Below, piece after piece: positions 26,750 through 35,075 of a stretch of 64,000 nt of DNA (position 1 is its first letter; every line of letters begins with the position of its first letter). The DNA is from Streptomyces sp. NBC_00335. GTDB lineage: Bacteria; Actinomycetota; Actinomycetes; Streptomycetales; Streptomycetaceae. The notes beneath the pieces were generated by a model. That model saw only the letters and a program-made list of their open reading frames with translations. It did not search any database and was not told where the DNA came from. Position numbers and translations under genes: made by a program. The stretch lies in NCBI RefSeq assembly GCF_036127095.1, contig NZ_CP108006.1, forward strand, positions 3,720,001-3,784,000. Reading direction: 5' to 3'.

Positions 26750-27610
26750 TCAAGACAGTTGGAGCAGACCGCGAAGGAGATCCCGGGTCTTGTCGGGGTC
26801 CGGGCAGTCGCTTTGGAGGCGCACCATCGCGCGCTCGTACTGCTTCACTTCCTCGTCTTTGTCGAGGTAGAGGGCGCTGGTGAGCTGTTCCAGATAGACG
26901 ACGTCCTGGAGGTCGGACTCGGGGAAGCGCAGCAGGGTGAAGGCGCCGCTCTCGCCGGCGTGACCGCCGAAGGAGAAGGGCATGACCTGCAGGTGCACGT
27001 TCGGCCGCTGCGAGATCTCGATGAGGTGCTCCAGCTGACCGCGCATCACGTCCCGGTCGCCGTACGGGCGGCGCAGCGCGGCCTCGTCGAGGACGGCGTG
27101 GAAGACGGGGGCGTTCTCGGAGACCAGCACCTTCTGGCGCTCCAGGCGCAGGGCGACCCGGCGGTCGATCTCGGCGCGGCCGGCGCCGGGCATGCCGCGG
27201 CTGACCACTGCCTGGGCGTAGGCCTCGGTCTGCAACAGGCCGTGCACGAACTGGACTTCGTAGATGCGGATGAGGGAGGCGGCGCCTTCCAGACCCACGT
27301 ACGTCTGGAACCAGCCCGGCAGGACATCTCCGTAGCTGTGCCACCAGCCGGCCACGTTGGCCTCGCGGACCAGCCCCAGGAGGGACTCCCGCTCCGCGCC
27401 GTCCGTGACTCCGTAGAGCGTGAGGAGGTCCTCTACGTCTCTGGCCTTGAAGCTCACCCTTCCCAACTCCAAGCGGCTGATCTTCGATTCGGATGCGCGG
27501 ATCGAGTAACCGGCCGCCTCACGGGTGATGCCGCGGGATTCTCGGAGTCGCCTGAGCTGGGAGCCCAGGAGGATGCGGCGCACCACAGAACCACTGGCTT
27601 CTGCGGTCAC
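26750..27610 (-). CDS. XRE-family regulator with DUF5753 domain
   Basis: A 286-aa regulator with an N-terminal helix-turn-helix (LGSQLRRLRESRGITREAAG, then ESKISRLELGRVSFKARDVE) and a DUF5753 C-terminal domain (from about residue 95) typical of the WhiJ/Scr1/AbaA-type regulators of Streptomyces. Such proteins normally pair with a DUF397 protein and often a HATPase; both are present nearby (27942 and 29866). It should control development or secondary metabolism, as established for relatives. GTG 27610 has AGGGGC about 7 nt upstream. Expressed divergently from the ATPase across 331 bp. Confidence 0.92.
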   Translation of the reverse strand: MTAEASGSVVRRILLGSQLRRLRESRGITREAAGYSIRASESKISRLELGRVSFKARDVEDLLTLYGVTDGAERESLLGLVREANVAGWWHSYGDVLPGWFQTYVGLEGAASLIRIYEVQFVHGLLQTEAYAQAVVSRGMPGAGRAEIDRRVALRLERQKVLVSENAPVFHAVLDEAALRRPYGDRDVMRGQLEHLIEISQRPNVHLQVMPFSFGGHAGESGAFTLLRFPESDLQDVVYLEQLTSALYLDKDEEVKQYERAMVRLQSDCPDPDKTRDLLRGLLQLS

Positions 27611-27941
27611 GAGTCCTGCCCCTCCCCATGCCGTGGATGGATACGTACGGGTACGCGTATGTAGCTGCGTCTGACTGCGTCGCAGGGGCCCCCGCGCCCC
27701 TCAAAGCCCGCAGTCTGCCACCAAAACGCATCTGTCCGTACTCGTTCTGTAACGGATTTGGCCGCGCTGTAAAAGAAGTCCGTAAGTCTGCGTAGGAAGA
27801 AATGGGCAAGAACCGTGACGGGGCCGGACAGGTCCGGCGCGTGCACGTGCATCTGCCCTTGCATCCGGCTCCGGCATTCGGAACCATGGTCCCGCGCACC
27901 TGCGTGCCCCGCAGTTCTTTCGAATCCCGGGAGTGCCTCGC
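27611..27941. other. Divergent regulatory gap between XRE regulator and ATPase
   Basis: A 331-bp gap with no gene. Near the XRE start there is an imperfect palindrome of ATACGTAC and GTACGCGTAT (27641-27660), a candidate autoregulatory site. An AT-rich patch (about 27720-27800) may hold promoters, and the element at 27840-27863 is shared with the DUF397 gene. Confidence 0.5.
27840..27863 (+). promoter_or_regulatory. Shared upstream element of the ATPase gene (copy A)
   Basis: CGTGCACGTGCATCTGCCC followed by TTGCA lies 79 bp before the ATPase start. The same element, with one mismatch over 24 nt and in the same orientation relative to the gene, lies 62 bp before the DUF397 start (30164-30187). 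The palindromic core is TGCACGTGCA. Confidence 0.7.
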
Positions 27942-28457
27942 ATGGGGACGAATGGATCGACCATGCTCGAGCCGTTACGGCAGGGGCTTCCCCCGGTCGA
28001 CCCCACGGCTGTCTCCGGGTCCGCGTCCTGCGCCCTTCCCGCCCGCCTCGAAGCGGTGCGAGGTGCACGCACCTTCACGCGTTCCACCCTTTCCCAGTGG
28101 GGCCTCGACGACCGGTTCGACGACGTGGCACTGGTCGTCTCCGAACTCGTCACCAACGCGCTGCGCCATGCCCTCCCGGACGACGTCCTGCCGGCCGCGG
28201 GCGAGAGCGAGCCGCCGGTGCGCCTGCACCTGATGCGGTGGAGCACCCGGCTGGTGTGCGCGGTGCGCGACCCCAGCGAGGACCGGCCCGGCGGGAGCTT
28301 CGCGCCGGAGGCCACCGAGCGCAACTGCGACCTGGAGTCGGGGCGCGGACTCTTCCTCGTCGACTCCTACAGCGACAGCTGGGGCTGGCATCCGCTCGCG
28401 GGGCGGCTGACCGGCAAGGTGGTCTGGGCGCTGTTCACGCTCCAGGAGTCAGCTTGA
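27942..28457 (+). CDS. RsbW-like ATP-binding regulatory protein (HATPase_c)
   Basis: A 171-aa GHKL-fold protein of the anti-sigma/serine kinase type abundant in Streptomyces. The N-box is VVSELVTNALRHALP near residue 67-80; G-boxes appear as CAVRDPSEDRP and ESGRGLFLVDSYSDSWGW near 140. It is the customary third member of XRE-DUF5753/DUF397 sets; its substrate or partner is not known. ATG 27942 is chosen since CGGGAG (27928-27933) is 8 nt upstream; GTG 27933 overlaps that site. The stop codon at 28455-28457 is directly abutted by the tnpB-element end. Confidence 0.9.
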   Translation: MGTNGSTMLEPLRQGLPPVDPTAVSGSASCALPARLEAVRGARTFTRSTLSQWGLDDRFDDVALVVSELVTNALRHALPDDVLPAAGESEPPVRLHLMRWSTRLVCAVRDPSEDRPGGSFAPEATERNCDLESGRGLFLVDSYSDSWGWHPLAGRLTGKVVWALFTLQESA

Positions 28458-28560
28458 CCCGGCCCTGAAGGACCGGGCTTGGAGGTAGGGCACCACTGGT
28501 TGTGGTGTGGCCTCCTCCGTCCGGACCACCCCTATGGGGTGGCTGGGACGCGTGACTCAC
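28458..28560 (-). ncRNA. Candidate omega RNA / right end of the tnpB element
   Basis: The 3' end of tnpB and the adjoining DNA can fold into three hairpins: 28526-28542 (7 bp, TAT loop), 28491-28507 (6 bp), and 28458-28477 (5-7 bp, bulged). TnpB guide RNAs (omega RNA) are processed from this location, overlapping the end of tnpB and extending into the right end, with the guide just beyond it. The position and structure fit; expression and the exact guide boundary are not known. Confidence 0.5.
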
Positions 28561-29692
28561 GCCCCGCGGTCCACACGGCTTCGCCTTTGCGGGCGAGGTT
28601 GTGGGACGCGTTGTCGTCCGCGTGCATGATGACGCCGCAGGCGCGGCACACGAACGTTGCCTGATCGACCCGGTTCCTCCGGTCGATGTGTCCACACTCG
28701 GAGCACTGCTGGCTGGTGTACGCCGGATCGACGTACACGAGTGGCACTCCGGCCCGCCGAGCCTTGTAGGCGATGAACTGGCCGAGCTGGTGGAAGCTCC
28801 ACACATGCAGTGGTGCCCGCTGGTCCTTGCGGAGCCGTACCCGGTCGCGGATGCCCGTGAGGTCTTCCAGGGCGATCCCACGGCCGGTGCGTTCAGCGGT
28901 GGTGACGATCTTCTTCGAGATGATGTGGTTGATGTTCGCCGCGTGCCGCGCCTCTTTGCGGCCGCGCTGCTTCAGGCGCCGCTTCGCGGACCGGGTGCCC
29001 TTTGCCTGCAACTTGCGGCGGAGTTCCGACTGCCGCTTGCGGTGCCGATTCACACCGCGCCCGGCAGCCCGGTAGCGGGTGGACGTGGTGGCGATGTTGA
29101 CGATGCCGAGATCCACACCGATAAACCCGGACGGGTTCTCGTTGACCGGGGCCTCGGGGATCTCGCACACCGCGATCAGGTAGAACACGCCGTCGCGCTC
29201 GATCAGGTCCGACTCGCCCTTGCGGTACTCGCGGAGCAACTTGAGCGCGTCCGCGGAGCAGGCGAAACGAACTTCCTTGAGCCGCCCCGCCGTGGTCCAG
29301 ATACTGACGGTCCGCGCGTCGAACTGCCAGGACAGGCACCGGTCGTCGTACGGATGGGCGGCCTCGGGCCGGAACGTGACCGGCTTCGACTCCACCTTCA
29401 GCCGGCGCTTCGAACCGGGCCTGCCGAGATTTCCGGCCCGGATGTTCGCCTTCAGCGTGGCGTACGCATCGCACACCTTCTTGATCGTGTGCTGCGCGGC
29501 CTGCGCCCCGAGACCGGAGGCCTTCAGCTCAGCGTAGGTGTGCTTCCGCAGTTCGTACTCACGCGGCACACCGTGCTCGAACGCCACGAAGGACACCCAG
29601 TTGGCCCGTTCGTTGACCATGCGCAGGGTCGCTGACAGCCCGGATGCCTGCGCGGCATCCGGCATCAGCTTCACCTGGGCAACAACCTTCAC
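28532..29692 (-). CDS. tnpB: RNA-guided endonuclease TnpB
   Basis: A 386-aa TnpB of the IS200/IS605 superfamily, a compact RNA-guided DNA nuclease. RuvC residues are intact: Asp in FIGVDLGIVNIATT near residue 196, Glu in GIALEDLTGIRDR near 278, and Asp in HADDNASHNLA near 362. The zinc ribbon is CSECGHIDRRNRVDQ...CRAC between RuvC II and III. The N-terminal wedge/REC region (residues 1-180) is present, so the gene looks full length and functional. No TnpA is nearby. Its own activity would be directed by the omega RNA at its 3' end. Confidence 0.93.
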   Translation of the reverse strand: MKVVAQVKLMPDAAQASGLSATLRMVNERANWVSFVAFEHGVPREYELRKHTYAELKASGLGAQAAQHTIKKVCDAYATLKANIRAGNLGRPGSKRRLKVESKPVTFRPEAAHPYDDRCLSWQFDARTVSIWTTAGRLKEVRFACSADALKLLREYRKGESDLIERDGVFYLIAVCEIPEAPVNENPSGFIGVDLGIVNIATTSTRYRAAGRGVNRHRKRQSELRRKLQAKGTRSAKRRLKQRGRKEARHAANINHIISKKIVTTAERTGRGIALEDLTGIRDRVRLRKDQRAPLHVWSFHQLGQFIAYKARRAGVPLVYVDPAYTSQQCSECGHIDRRNRVDQATFVCRACGVIMHADDNASHNLARKGEAVWTAGRESRVPATP

Positions 29693-29796
29693 GCAGAAGA
29701 CGCTAGGAGGACCGGCCGGAGCGGATCAACCTGAGGCCAGAACAGCTACACAGCGCAGACGCCCAGGACCTCTACCGAATCGCCACATAGACGACA

Positions 29797-29835
29797 AGCG
29801 GCCGGGATTGATCATGGCGATCAATCCCGGCCGCT
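29797..29835 (-). terminator. Terminator downstream of the DUF397 gene
   Basis: A perfect 16-bp stem pairs AGCGGCCGGGATTGAT (29797-29812) with 29820-29835 around a CATGGCG loop. It lies 31 bp beyond the DUF397 stop. The sequence between it and the stop carries a third TGCACGTGCAT core (29835-29845). Confidence 0.88.
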
Positions 29836-29865
29836 GCACGTGCATGGCTGATCCTCGGCTGGTCT

Positions 29866-30102
29866 TCAGCTGATCAGGTGGTCGAACTCGCCGTCCTTGA
29901 CACCCAGCAGCAGCGCTTCTATCTCGGCCGGCGTGTACACGAGTGCCGGTCCGTCCGGAAACCGCGAGTTGCGCATCGCAACGTCACCTCCGGGCAGTTT
30001 CGCGAACTCCACACAGGAACCTTGCGAGTTGCTGTGTCTGCTCTTCTGCCAGGTCACCCCGTCAAGCTCTGCAGCTGCCATCCCGTTGTACGCGTGGTCC
30101 AC
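29866..30102 (-). CDS. DUF397 protein
   Basis: A 78-aa protein of the DUF397 family: VTWQKSRHSNSQGSCVEFA (residues 16-34) followed by VAMRNSRFPDGPALVYTPAE and a C-terminal EIEALLLGVKDGEFDHL helix. DUF397 proteins act with XRE-DUF5753 regulators, probably as antagonists or co-factors. The GTG start at 30102 follows GGGGGC. It is separated from the XRE (26750) and the ATPase by the tnpB insertion and is transcribed on the minus strand with its own copy of the shared upstream element and its own terminator. Confidence 0.93.
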   Translation of the reverse strand: MDHAYNGMAAAELDGVTWQKSRHSNSQGSCVEFAKLPGGDVAMRNSRFPDGPALVYTPAEIEALLLGVKDGEFDHLIS

Positions 30103-30163
30103 AGGAAGCCCCCGATAGTGCAGATGTCAACTGCTCCGGATCATAGCTGTGTTCATGAACGCC

Positions 30164-30187
30164 TGCATGGGCAGATGCACGTGCACG
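30164..30187 (-). promoter_or_regulatory. Shared upstream element of the DUF397 gene (copy B)
   Basis: On the minus strand CGTGCACGTGCATCTGCCC then ATGCA, 62 bp upstream of the DUF397 start. It differs from copy A (27840-27863) at one of 24 positions. A hexamer TTGACA (30125-30130, minus strand) lies between it and the gene. Confidence 0.7.
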
Positions 30188-30206
30188 AACGGAGGGCAAG
30201 CCACCA

Positions 30207-32288
30207 CTAAGGGTGACGACCTTCCCCGGGCCCGGGACGGGACGGGGTGCGCAGGGCGTCGGAGACCTCCTCCAGGGAGTCCAGCAGCTGCCGCGCCGCC
30301 CCGCGCAGCACGCCCGGATCGGGGGTGTCCCCCTCGGCCAGGGCCGCGCGGACCCCCTCCCAGTCGGGCACCCGGCGCTCCCGTACCGCCTTCGCTCCCG
30401 CCTCCGTCGCCTCGCGCAGCGCCCGGGCCAGCTCGGCCGCGCCGGGGACCGGAGGGCGGGACCGGTCCGGGAAGTGCGCCTCCAGCAGCATCGCGTGACG
30501 GCCCATCGCGGCCAGGGCCCGGCCCGCCTCCTCGGCGGCCGCGCCGGAGATCCCGCGGTGGCGCACCGGCTCCCCCGAGGCCCGGTCCACCGCCTCCTGC
30601 CAGGCGACCCGGGCGTCGCGCACCGCCAGCAGGGCGGCCCGCACGTCCTCCCGCCGGGCCCCGGCCGGGTCGGCGTACTGCCCGAGCACGGCCGCCGCGT
30701 ACCGCCCGTTGGCCGCCACCCAGTCCGCCAGCCGGGTCCGCAGGCGCGGGGTCTCCCAGGCCGGGTAGACGGCGTAGGAGATCATCGCGAGGACCCCGCC
30801 GACCAGGGTGAGGGTGACGCGGTCCGGCACGGTCTGGTCCCAGCGCAGGCCGCCCATGCCGAGCAGGAAGACCACGTAGGCGGAGACGAAGACCATCGAG
30901 ACGGCGTACCCGGTGCGCATGAAGGTGTACATCAGGCCCGCGCTGACGACGGCGAGCAGCCCGGACACGTACATCCCCGGGTGCGCGAGCTGGACCACGG
31001 CCGTCGCGAGGGCGACTCCGACCAGGGTGCCGCCGAAGCGGGCGACGGCGCGGGTGTAGGTCTGCGTGAAATCGGGCCGCATGACCATGACGGAGGCCAT
31101 CGGCGCCCAGTAGGCGTGGCCGAGCGGCAGCACGTGGCCGATGCCGTAGCCGGCGCAGGCCACGGCGGTGACCCGCACGGCGTGCCGCAGGATCGGCGAG
31201 CCGGGGTGCAGCTCGGCCCGTACGGCGGCCAGCACCATCGGAGCGAGCGCCGGCAGGGTGGGCCGCAGCATCGACTCGCCGGGATCGGCGGTGCGCCCGG
31301 AGCCCGGTTCGGCGGTGTCGAGCACGTCGTCCAGCAGGGCGGCGAGCCGGCGCGCGGCGCGCAGCGCGGCACCCTGGAGCAGGTCGGCGGTGTCGGGGGC
31401 CTTGAGCACCGCGAGGTCCGGCCCGGGCAGCCGTACCGCCTCACCGCGCCGGATCGCGTGCGCGGCGGCGTCCAGCACCGCCCCGGCCGCGGCGAGCAGT
31501 TCCCGTGCCCGGTCCCGCCCCGGCCCCTCGGCCGGGGCCCCGACCGCCGGGTCGGCCAGCAGGGCCAGCACCGGCCGGATCCGCTCCGCGATCCCCCGCG
31601 CGCCGTGCAGCTCGGCGGGGCGGCGGCGGGACTGGCGCACCGTCACCGTCGCGGCGTCGCGCGCCCTCATCAGCGGCTGCGGGTCGAAGGAGGCGACGGG
31701 GTCCTGGCGCAGGCGGCGGGCGTAGTCGGCCTCGGCGGCGAGGGCGTCGGCCAGGGCGTCGCGCTGCGCGCCCCAGCGGCGGATGGGGAACAGGACGATC
31801 AGCAGGGCCTGCACCACCCCGCCGGCGGCGATCATCGCGGCGTGCCCGGCGGCCTGGGGCACGGAGGTGGGCAGGGTGACGGTGACCAGCATGATCGCGA
31901 CGTTGCCGGAGGCGATCATGCCGGCGGTGGGGCCGGCCGCCCACATCAGCCCCGCCGCGAAGCTCCACACGGCGAGCAGCAGCAGGAAGGCCACGGTGTG
32001 CGAGGACCCGACGAGGTAGCCGATGAAGGTGGACAGGGCCAGGGTCAGCCCGGCGGCGAGCGCGAGGACGGGCCGGGGACGCCAACTCTTCTGGAAGGTG
32101 GCGACGGCCGCCATGTACGCGCCGAAGGCGGAACTGGCGGCGGCGCCGGGCCCGAGGAAGGCGAGGCTCAGGCCGATGACGATGGCCAGGCCGACGGCGG
32201 CGCGGAGCGCGAGGAGGGGTTGGAGCCGGGTCCGCTCGACCCGCAGTCCGGATCGGGCGGTGTCCTTCAGCGCCCGGACCCAGCTCAT
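30207..32288 (-). CDS. FUSC-family membrane protein
   Basis: A 693-aa membrane protein of the fusaric-acid-resistance / aromatic-acid-exporter-like superfamily. Two clusters of about five to six helices (residues 25-160 and 380-500) flank and are followed by long helical cytoplasmic regions; the second cluster includes YWAPMASVMVMRPDFTQTYT, characteristic of FUSC. These transporters export small aromatic acids or stabilise the envelope; the substrate is unknown. ATG 32288 (MSWVRALKD) was selected because upstream codons run into composite repeat DNA. The C-terminal 60 residues are a helical coil ending in basic residues. Confidence 0.85.
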   Translation of the reverse strand: MSWVRALKDTARSGLRVERTRLQPLLALRAAVGLAIVIGLSLAFLGPGAAASSAFGAYMAAVATFQKSWRPRPVLALAAGLTLALSTFIGYLVGSSHTVAFLLLLAVWSFAAGLMWAAGPTAGMIASGNVAIMLVTVTLPTSVPQAAGHAAMIAAGGVVQALLIVLFPIRRWGAQRDALADALAAEADYARRLRQDPVASFDPQPLMRARDAATVTVRQSRRRPAELHGARGIAERIRPVLALLADPAVGAPAEGPGRDRARELLAAAGAVLDAAAHAIRRGEAVRLPGPDLAVLKAPDTADLLQGAALRAARRLAALLDDVLDTAEPGSGRTADPGESMLRPTLPALAPMVLAAVRAELHPGSPILRHAVRVTAVACAGYGIGHVLPLGHAYWAPMASVMVMRPDFTQTYTRAVARFGGTLVGVALATAVVQLAHPGMYVSGLLAVVSAGLMYTFMRTGYAVSMVFVSAYVVFLLGMGGLRWDQTVPDRVTLTLVGGVLAMISYAVYPAWETPRLRTRLADWVAANGRYAAAVLGQYADPAGARREDVRAALLAVRDARVAWQEAVDRASGEPVRHRGISGAAAEEAGRALAAMGRHAMLLEAHFPDRSRPPVPGAAELARALREATEAGAKAVRERRVPDWEGVRAALAEGDTPDPGVLRGAARQLLDSLEEVSDALRTPSRPGPGEGRHP

Positions 32289-32370
32289 GGCCCCGAGCGT
32301 AGCCGCGGCGGGGTCGGAACCCGGGAGCCCGCGCCTGGCCGGCCAACGCGTCGGGGCCCGGCCCCGGGTG

Positions 32371-32515
32371 CGCACCGCTGCGCGGGGCGAAGTCCCCTAC
32401 TCGCCCTTCGCCCGTTCCCCGGGGCTGTGCCCCGGACCCCCCTGGGGCTCCGCCCCGACCCCGCGCCGCAAACGCCGGCGAGGCTGGATTTTCCTCGCAG
32501 CCCTGGCCGGCTCGC
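32371..32515. repeat. Composite intergenic repeat, copy R3
   Basis: Same modules as R1 and R4 in inverted order: CACCGCTGCGCGGGGC tail, GGGGCTCCGCCCC hairpin, then AAACGCCGGCGAGGCTGGAT core. It fills most of the 245-bp gap (32289-32533) between the DUF2786 gene and FUSC, and follows the DUF2786 stop, so it may end that transcript. Confidence 0.72.
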
Positions 32516-32533
32516 CCCCACAGGGGGGCCGGG

Positions 32534-33712
32534 CTACGGCCGGAGGGAGGCGCGGCCGGCGTTCGCCACGTGCGCCCGGTCGGCGGCAGCCGTGCCGTCC
32601 TCCCACCCCGCGAGGTCGGTCGCCCCGCGCAGCCGGGTCGTCGTGGTCCGCGGGAACATCTCCTCGGCCCGCGAGGTGACCGCCACGTCCCGGGCTACGA
32701 GGGCCGGCAGGTTGCCGGGGGCCTCGGCCACGGTGTCGGCCACCGTGTGCTCGGCCGTCTCCGCGAGCCGCTGGCCGAGCCGGCTCGCGTAGGCCAGGAG
32801 GAAGGACTGCCGGAAGGTCTTGGTGCGCTTGCGCCCGCCCGCCCGCTGCCCGGCCTCCGCGCGGGTCATCGCAGCGGTGCCCTGGACGAGCAGGGAGGTG
32901 TACAGCAGTTCCACCGCCTCCAGGTCGCTCTCGAAGCCGACGACGGTGGAGAACTCGTAGGCGCTGTTCCACACGGACCGGCAGCGGTTCGCGCCCGCCA
33001 CCGCGTCGAGCAGCACCGCCTTGGCCTCCTCGTACGGGGCCTCGACGCCGATCCGGCAGGCGCCGGGTATCTGCGTGCTGCCCGACTTCACCGCGAGCAG
33101 GGCCGCGTCCACGGTGTGCCGGGCCATGAGCTCCTGCGCCTTGGCGCTGAGCGCCTCCGCCTCCTCCGGGAAGGTGGTCGCCTCGGCCTTCGCGAGCAGC
33201 GCCCGGATCCGCCCGAGCATGCGGGGCTCGATGTGCGCGTGTTCGAGTACGTCGGCGGGGTCACCCGGCAGCGGCCCGACCGGTTCGATGGACGGCAGCC
33301 GGATCAGCAGCCGGAACACCTCCAGGACGGCCCCGGCGAGGCTGAAGCGGTCGGTGCGCTCCCGCTGGACCAGCCGCTCCCCGTACTGGGGGTCGTCCCC
33401 CCACCACGCCTCGGCCTCGGTCCACCGCTCGGGCAGCCGCGCGTACCGCCGGGCCTCGGCGGCGATCAGGTCCTCGGTGATCCGCAGGTGCGGCTGCTCC
33501 AGGTCCCGGCGTACGAGCCGCAGCACGTCGGCCGGGCGCCACCCGCGCTCCCAGGCCTGCCGCAGGTACGCCTCCCCGCGCGCGAGCAGCGCCTGCCCGA
33601 CCCCGCCCCACCGGTCCCCCTCGGCAACGAGCACCGACGCCCCGGCATCCAGCCCGGCGTCGTCCTGGTTGTACAGCGCGGCCTCACAGGCCCGGTCGAC
33701 GATGTCTCTCAC
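32534..33712 (-). CDS. DUF2786 protein
   Basis: A 392-aa cytosolic protein. The DUF2786 segment RIRALLAKAEATTFPEEAEA...AKAQELMARH spans about residues 165-205, preceded by a helical region including EARRYARLPERWTEAEAWWG and followed by a long region with two conserved-looking patches. DUF2786 proteins are widespread, sometimes phage-linked, and without assigned function. The gene is separated by 4 bp from the HxlR gene on the same strand but is probably unrelated in function. Confidence 0.85.
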   Translation of the reverse strand: MRDIVDRACEAALYNQDDAGLDAGASVLVAEGDRWGGVGQALLARGEAYLRQAWERGWRPADVLRLVRRDLEQPHLRITEDLIAAEARRYARLPERWTEAEAWWGDDPQYGERLVQRERTDRFSLAGAVLEVFRLLIRLPSIEPVGPLPGDPADVLEHAHIEPRMLGRIRALLAKAEATTFPEEAEALSAKAQELMARHTVDAALLAVKSGSTQIPGACRIGVEAPYEEAKAVLLDAVAGANRCRSVWNSAYEFSTVVGFESDLEAVELLYTSLLVQGTAAMTRAEAGQRAGGRKRTKTFRQSFLLAYASRLGQRLAETAEHTVADTVAEAPGNLPALVARDVAVTSRAEEMFPRTTTTRLRGATDLAGWEDGTAAADRAHVANAGRASLRP

Positions 33713-33716
33713 CTCT

Positions 33717-34154
33717 TCAGCTTGGCATGCCCGCCTGCTCCGCCTTCTCCCCGTCCCACTCGGCCCTGGCGGCCGCGATCTGCGGGCGGTGGGCCAGGGA
33801 CCAGTCGGCGAGGCCCTTCACGAGGTGCGTCAGGCTGTGGCCGAGCGCGGTCAGCTCGTACTCGACCTGCGGCGGCACGGTCGGATACACGGTCCGCCGC
33901 ACGAGTCCGTCGCGCTCCAGGCGGCGGACGGTGAGGGTCAGCATCCGCTGGGAGACGCCCTCCAGGGACCGCTGCAGGGCGTTGAACCGCAGGGCTCCGG
34001 CGGCGAGCTGGACGACGACGAGGACCGACCACTTGTCGCCGAGCCGGTCGAGGACGTCGCGGATCCCGCAGTCGTCGTCGCAGCTGACGACGGGGGCGGG
34101 GGCAGGCCCGAGGGCAGGCCCGGGGCCGGTTACATCGGTGTGCCCTGCTGACAT
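33717..34154 (-). CDS. HxlR-family transcriptional regulator
   Basis: A 145-aa winged-helix regulator. The N-terminal 30 residues are disordered and Pro/Ala-rich, then CDDDCGIRDVLDRLGDKWS with two cysteines near residue 25-29, and the HTH part FNALQRSLEGVSQRMLTLTV. In relatives such as QorR an N-terminal cysteine senses oxidants or quinones. ATG 34154 has GGAGG upstream. It is divergent, with a 99-bp gap, from a quinone-reductase-like gene, the standard QorR/QorB arrangement; it should repress that gene. Confidence 0.9.
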   Translation of the reverse strand: MSAGHTDVTGPGPALGPAPAPVVSCDDDCGIRDVLDRLGDKWSVLVVVQLAAGALRFNALQRSLEGVSQRMLTLTVRRLERDGLVRRTVYPTVPPQVEYELTALGHSLTHLVKGLADWSLAHRPQIAAARAEWDGEKAEQAGMPS

Positions 34155-34253
34155 GAATGTGCCTCCTTATGCGCCGCGCACTGATCGAACACGATAGGCG
34201 TGACGCGAAACGCGCAGCTCAGACGCACACCCTGATGGCTCGGAGGCCCTCCC

Positions 34254-35075
34254 ATGCTCTTGATCACCGGCGCTTCGGGCGGCCTCGGCTCCCTGGTCGC
34301 ACAGCGGCTGGCGGACCGCCCGGACGTCCGCATCGGCACCCGCCGCCCCACCGGCCCCTCCCAGGTCCAGGTCGACTTCGACGTCCCGCCGACCCTGGAC
34401 TTCCGGGGCGTGGACACCCTCCTGCTGATCTCCGCCGGCTACGGGGAGGACGACGAGGTGATCAGCCGTCACGAGGCGGCCGTCACGGCGGCCGAACGGG
34501 ACGGGGTCCGCCACGTCGTCTACACGAGCCTCACGAAGGACGGCGACCACCTCCCCTACGCACTGGCCCACCGCTGGACGGAACGCCGCCTCGCCGCCTC
34601 GCCCTCCCTCGCCTGGACCGTCCTGCGCAACGGCCTGTACGCGGAGCTCCTGGCCGCCCTGGCCGCGCCCGGCCCCGACGGGCGGATCACCGCCCCGCTG
34701 GGCCGGGGCCGACTGGCCGCGGTGGCCCGCGAGGATCTGGCGGAGGTGGCGGTACGGGTGTCCCTCGACCCCGCCGCACACGCGGGCCGGGTGTACGAAC
34801 TGGTGGGAGACCAGCCCCTGTCGGGCGCCGACCTGGCCGCCGCGACGGACTCCGTCTACGCCCCGGCCACCCTCGCCGAGGCCCGCGCGGCCCTCTCCGC
34901 CCCCGGAACGGCCCCCTTCCAGCCCCCGATGCTGGTCGGCACCTACTCGGCCATCGCCGCCGACTTCCTCTCCACCCCGGACCAGGGCCCCCTCCGCACC
35001 CTCCTGGGCCACACCCCACGCTCGGCCCTGGAGACCTACAAGACCTCCCAACAAATCCAGCCGTCCGGCGTTTGA
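34254..35075 (+). CDS. NAD(P)H:quinone oxidoreductase-like protein (QorB/NmrA fold)
   Basis: A 273-aa Rossmann protein of the atypical short-chain dehydrogenase class. The dinucleotide-binding loop LITGASGGLGSLVAQRL is at residues 3-19, followed by TRRP (NADPH preference) near 29, GVRHVVYTSL near 85, and LAWTVLRNGLYAELL near 118. Such proteins reduce quinones with NADPH or act as redox sensors. ATG 34254 follows GGAGG. Regulated probably by the divergent HxlR. Its last residues QPSGV and stop codon lie in the first unit of a 25-bp intergenic tandem repeat. Confidence 0.9.
   Translation: MLLITGASGGLGSLVAQRLADRPDVRIGTRRPTGPSQVQVDFDVPPTLDFRGVDTLLLISAGYGEDDEVISRHEAAVTAAERDGVRHVVYTSLTKDGDHLPYALAHRWTERRLAASPSLAWTVLRNGLYAELLAALAAPGPDGRITAPLGRGRLAAVAREDLAEVAVRVSLDPAAHAGRVYELVGDQPLSGADLAAATDSVYAPATLAEARAALSAPGTAPFQPPMLVGTYSAIAADFLSTPDQGPLRTLLGHTPRSALETYKTSQQIQPSGV

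Larger units (their letters stand above)
28458..29760 (-). mobile_element. IS605/IS1341-type element carrying only tnpB
   Basis: An insertion of about 1.2-1.3 kb separates the ATPase from its DUF397 partner and contains tnpB without a tnpA. The right limit (28458) abuts the ATPase stop codon; the left limit is uncertain, somewhere between the tnpB start and the DUF397 terminator at 29797. No target duplication is expected in this family. Confidence 0.6.
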
